From Sapria himalayana (lineage: Eukaryota > Streptophyta > Magnoliopsida > Malpighiales > Rafflesiaceae): a stretch of DNA of 64,000 nt. The translations under genes and the position numbers were made by a program. The notes beneath the pieces are model-generated. The model was not told the DNA's origin. It did not search any database and saw nothing but the letters and a program-made list of their open reading frames with translations. Below are positions 60,660 through 64,000 of this stretch, one piece after another. The stretch spans positions 186,001 to 250,000 of the forward strand of contig JAREIK010001468.1 in assembly GCA_029783825.1 (NCBI GenBank). Direction: 5' to 3'. Each line of letters opens with the position of its first letter. Position 1 is the first letter of the stretch.

Positions 60660-62307
60660 CTAGAAGATAATACTATTAAATCTGAGAAAAAAGGCAAGAT
60701 GAATCATAATGATAATCAACATGAAGATTAATTACGAGATTAAAAAAAAAAAAAAAAAAAAATAATTGTCACAATAGATAACATGTGTATTATTTAATTT
60801 ATGCTATTTTATATAGATTTGTGTTCATTGTATCTTAGTTTTATGACAAGTATTTTCATCCATGAACAGCATGTCTCAGGTTCGAGACTCATCAGACATA
60901 ATTTATGTAATTTTGAGAAATAAAATTATCAAGATATTAATATCTATTAAATTCCCTAATAAAAATGAGCAATATACAATAAGTACAACCTTTTGCATAG
61001 GCCTTAGTCCATAGTACATGTGTATCATTATAGTTATATGTATTATTTTTACCAATAAATTAGTGTGAGATATCTCATTCTAGTTATGTGTTTTATTTTA
61101 GCGAGGCAGGACGAAAGACACATGACAAGCATGCAATGCACATGTTCTTGCCAAATGAATCGGGTCGTGTCAGAGACGACAAGCATGCCACCTTATTACT
61201 CTTGAAACAACATACAAAATAAAATATACAATGAATAAAGTAAATTGGCAAACAACATTAAACATCAAGTACAATTTCTAATTTTAAGAATAAACTCTTG
61301 AATGTTTCATTCTTATTTTCATCTAATTTATGTTAAAAATTTTTAGCTCCTCTTAATTTTTTAGCATTGTTACCTTATTACTTGATATCCTAAAGGGGAA
61401 AAGCTCGATGGAGCTTCGAAGAGCTCCAACAAGCTCCAACGAGGTCCATTGATGAGCTCTGTCAAGCTCCAACGAGTTACATCGGCGAGCTCCGTCTAAC
61501 TCCACGAAGCTTGCATGAAGCTCAATAAAGTAACACTTTTTTTATGCCTTGAAGCGAGTTACGAACGTCTCGCCTTCAGGCACACATCCATGGGTTAACA
61601 AAAATGCCTTTAAAAACTATGGTACTAATGAGTGCACAAACAGTATTCAATTGGAACACTTAACCAAAAAATTATCAACATTTTTTATTATAGTGTATCA
61701 TCCATCTGATAAAAAAAAATATTTGTTTTTCACTTGCTCAAAAATTTTTTTATTAAATCTTTAATAATTATTATTTCTTTTTAAGGTTAATCATTTCATT
61801 CTCATAAAAATTTGGATACATCATACTCACCTCACATTACTTATCAGCTCAATAACAAGGTAAAACTTAAGATGTTTTAATGTGTTAAATGAAATCACTA
61901 CATCATACATTCATCAATCAATGAACATGTATATTTTAATTTTTTTTATCAATATCATTTAGCACTATTTGTTGAGATATAGTATATACTAATACTTCTG
62001 AATTATGAATGAAAATATGATTAATCATACCTTTCTAATTTGAACTCCTTGTCGCTGTCATCCAACGAGAACTCATTATTCAATTACTAGCTTCACTTAA
62101 TTTTTTTTGTTTCAATCATTTAATTATTTATTTCATTACAAAATATTTAATCTAAATATCTAAATAATCTTCTTTACAATCTTTCCTTTTTATGAATATT
62201 TATATTTTTGATTTTTTAAAATTCATATATGTAAGTATTTTTCCTTAATATGTGCAACATATGTTAGATATTTTCCAACATTCATAAATCATATCACTTG
62301 ACTCACC
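60660..62307. other. Upstream intron or intergenic sequence with a GAGCTCC repeat patch
   Basis: I looked for the preceding ABC transporter exon (the conserved NYETVKYFNNE region) and did not find it. At 61397-61535 there is a run of gagctccaac(g/a)a-type repeats. The rest is AT-rich and unassigned. Confidence 0.5.
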
Positions 62308-63366
62308 TAGAGGTGTCAACCGGGACAGGCCGGCCGGCACGAGGCACAGCACGGTTCGGCCTTGCCTGGGCAGGCCCGTGGCATGGCACACTGGCACGAG
62401 TTCGTCCCGTGTCAAGTGTCCCCCGAGCCCCACGCCCCTCCGGCAAAAACAACCATGGGTCGGGTCTGATTGGACCCAACCCATGATTTGACCGCAAAAA
62501 AAAACCACAGTGAACGTGATTTCGGATAGGAGATCAAGATTACGTCCAGATATTGTTAAGGCATTGACTTGTTTGAAGGATTGGGAGAATTCGAGGTTTA
62601 ACATCCATGATCGTGTTGGAGCTGGGATTGGGACAGTGACTGCAGTCGCATTCACTTCGATAGCGGAGGAGTTGATTGCTGATGATGATGATCCATATGA
62701 TACTGATCTTGATGTTGCAGCTAATGATGCTCATGATATGCTGATTGACGATTTATGATGATCTACTGTTTTTTGATTTCGATGTTTTATTTTTTATTGA
62801 TTGTACGCTTTATTGATACGTTATGTTGAAACTGTAAATTGTTTGGTTCGGACATTCGGTATCAAATAGTTGATTGGTCATTTTTCATTTGAGTTATTTA
62901 TGTTTTTTTTAATTTTTATTTTTTTAACAAAATGTATTGATTTATTTATTTTTTTGTTTTAATTTTTCATTTAAAAATTTATAACTATATTATATAATCT
63001 TAATAAATTTTAAACTAATTTTATATTACATTATAAAAAATATTTTAACTTTGTTATTTTAATAAATTTAAAAATTTTTCATATTATAAATATATAATAT
63101 TAAACATTATCTAAAATTTTATATATACTTTAATAATTTATATAAATAAAAAAAAATTTACTGACCCGTACGGCCTGGTTTGGCCCGTAATGACAGGTCG
63201 GGCACGGCACGGCCTGCCGTGCCTGCGGGCCATGTCAGGCCCAATTTTTTTAATCCGTTCCTGGCCAGGCACGGCACAGTAACTATGACGTGCCAGCCCG
63301 GCACGAAGGCACGCTCGTGCCCAAAAAAAAACGAGCCGGGCCGGGCCGGCCCGTTCGACACCTCTA
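62308..63366 (+). mobile_element. hAT deletion derivative retaining only the transposase C-terminus
   Basis: 1059 bp from tagaggtgtcaaccgggac to ggcccgttcgacacctcta, flanked by a perfect 8-bp duplication, gactcacc (62300-62307 and 63367-63374). The left subterminal region with a diverged family hairpin (62445-62490) is joined directly to the last 83 codons of a transposase and its 3' untranslated region. It resembles a Ds-type internally deleted element and would need transposase supplied in trans. Confidence 0.94.
62510..62758 (+). pseudogene. hAT transposase C-terminal fragment
   Basis: Encodes VNVISDRRSRLRPDIVKALT onwards to AEELIADDDDPYDTDLDVAA and the stop at 62756-62758. This corresponds to residues 625-707 of the intact transposase with roughly 80% identity by eye. 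It has no ATG before its last few codons, so it is unlikely to be translated alone. It keeps the end of the dimerisation domain but lacks the zinc finger and all catalytic residues. Confidence 0.9.
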
Positions 63367-63404
63367 GACTCACCCTTCGTGATTATTTTTTTTCTGTTTA
63401 GCAT

Positions 63405-63424
63405 ATATATATATATATATTTTT

Positions 63425-63452
<28 letters not shown>
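63405..63452. repeat. TA and TTTA microsatellite
   Basis: TA repeats followed by about eight TTTA repeats. Confidence 0.88.
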
Positions 63453-63455
<3 letters not shown>

Positions 63456-63743
63456 AATTCATTTTTTTATTACAATCCTAATACATTCAAAATGTAATTA
63501 TTTTTATTTCATCAAAAATAGTTGTTTCTATCTATACATGTCGGCCTCATTAATTATTTCATAAAATATGCATAAAACAAAATTAGGATCATTTTGTATT
63601 TAAATAGTCAAGCATGTTATCACCTAAAATTTTTCTCACTTGAATCATCTCTTATTTTGTTTCTTCATCACAATTCATCCTGACAAAAGAAAATAAAATT
63701 TAGAAGTCTAAATTCAATTCTAATTTCTATCTTTACAAAAAAT

Positions 63744-64000
63744 TAGAGGTGACAAAATGACAGACTGGTGGGCTCATCCTGCAGCATGGCTCATAAAAAA
63801 GCAAGCTTTCACAATACAGCAAGTTTAAAACAAAATGGGTTGCAGACTCAGCTAAAGTGCCACCAGAGCAAGTAGCACAGCACGCTATCATGCCACAAAA
63901 CCATGTTGTGTCATTTTGCCAGGGCTAAATCTAGCCCAAGTCCTCATGGAAAATGGGGCATGCCTTAGGGCATTGTGACGATTGACCTAACTATGAGAAT
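63744..64000 (+). mobile_element. Degenerate hAT left end running off the window
   Basis: Starts ttagaggtgacaaaatgacag, resembling the family terminus, and continues with AT-shifted subterminal-like sequence (tgggctcatcctgcagcatggc). No transposase part is reached before the window ends. Confidence 0.5.

Noticed and set aside
60660..64000. Search for upstream ABC transporter exons
   Set aside because: No segment on the minus strand reads like the preceding conserved region; the exons are probably beyond the window.

Overview
The window is AT-rich plant nuclear DNA. The evidence is a split, intron-rich nuclear gene for a plant-type mitochondrial ABC transporter, plus remnants of hAT, Copia, L1 and SINE elements. 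The exact species cannot be read from the sequence. The very long, transposon-filled introns fit a flowering plant with a repeat-rich genome. There is essentially one host gene; almost everything else is transposon sequence at different stages of decay.

Host gene: eleven minus-strand exons between 60659 and 28081 join through canonical GT-AG introns, with no stop or frameshift, into the C-terminal 355 residues of an ATM3/ABCB25-type mitochondrial half-transporter. They cover the last membrane segments and the whole nucleotide-binding domain, ending in a TGA at 28081-28083. The N-terminal exons lie beyond 64000 or were not recognised. These 1070 coding bases are spread over 32.6 kb, and one intron (37078-56006) is 18.9 kb.

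Region 1-28080 (downstream of the gene): a decayed hAT end (250-1257); a run of four hairpins (2329-2491); Copia RNase H remnants (4480-5374); a 4.1-kb inverted repeat with almost no spacer, whose outer ends carry L1 C-terminal sequence (6147-10250); a decayed L1 retrotransposon (11988-15445); AT-rich tandem repeats; and a degenerate array of four ~1.1-kb units (17870-25620). The fourth unit is split by an intact-looking autonomous hAT transposon (21869-25460; 707-residue transposase, terminal inverted repeats, perfect 8-bp target duplication).

Region 28081-64000 (inside the gene): the introns hold the same hAT family in several age classes. There are old, AT-decayed transposase copies (37798-39074, 39616-42935, 45130-49367, 51512-53440, 56580-58037) and young GC-rich non-autonomous derivatives (33404-33733, 47077-47903, 47308-47722, 58542-58882, 62308-63366), several with perfect 8-bp target duplications. 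At 45130-49367 three generations are nested: an old transposase copy, a derivative inside it, and a second derivative inside that. A second hAT-like family (31152-31984), a MITE (36068-36455), a tRNA-derived SINE (37301-37462) and a Copia reverse-transcriptase remnant (43930-44110) are also present.

I found no clear new gene system. The most unusual structures are the 4.1-kb palindrome, the triple-nested hAT insertion, and a subterminal hairpin at which several hAT derivatives appear to have broken.
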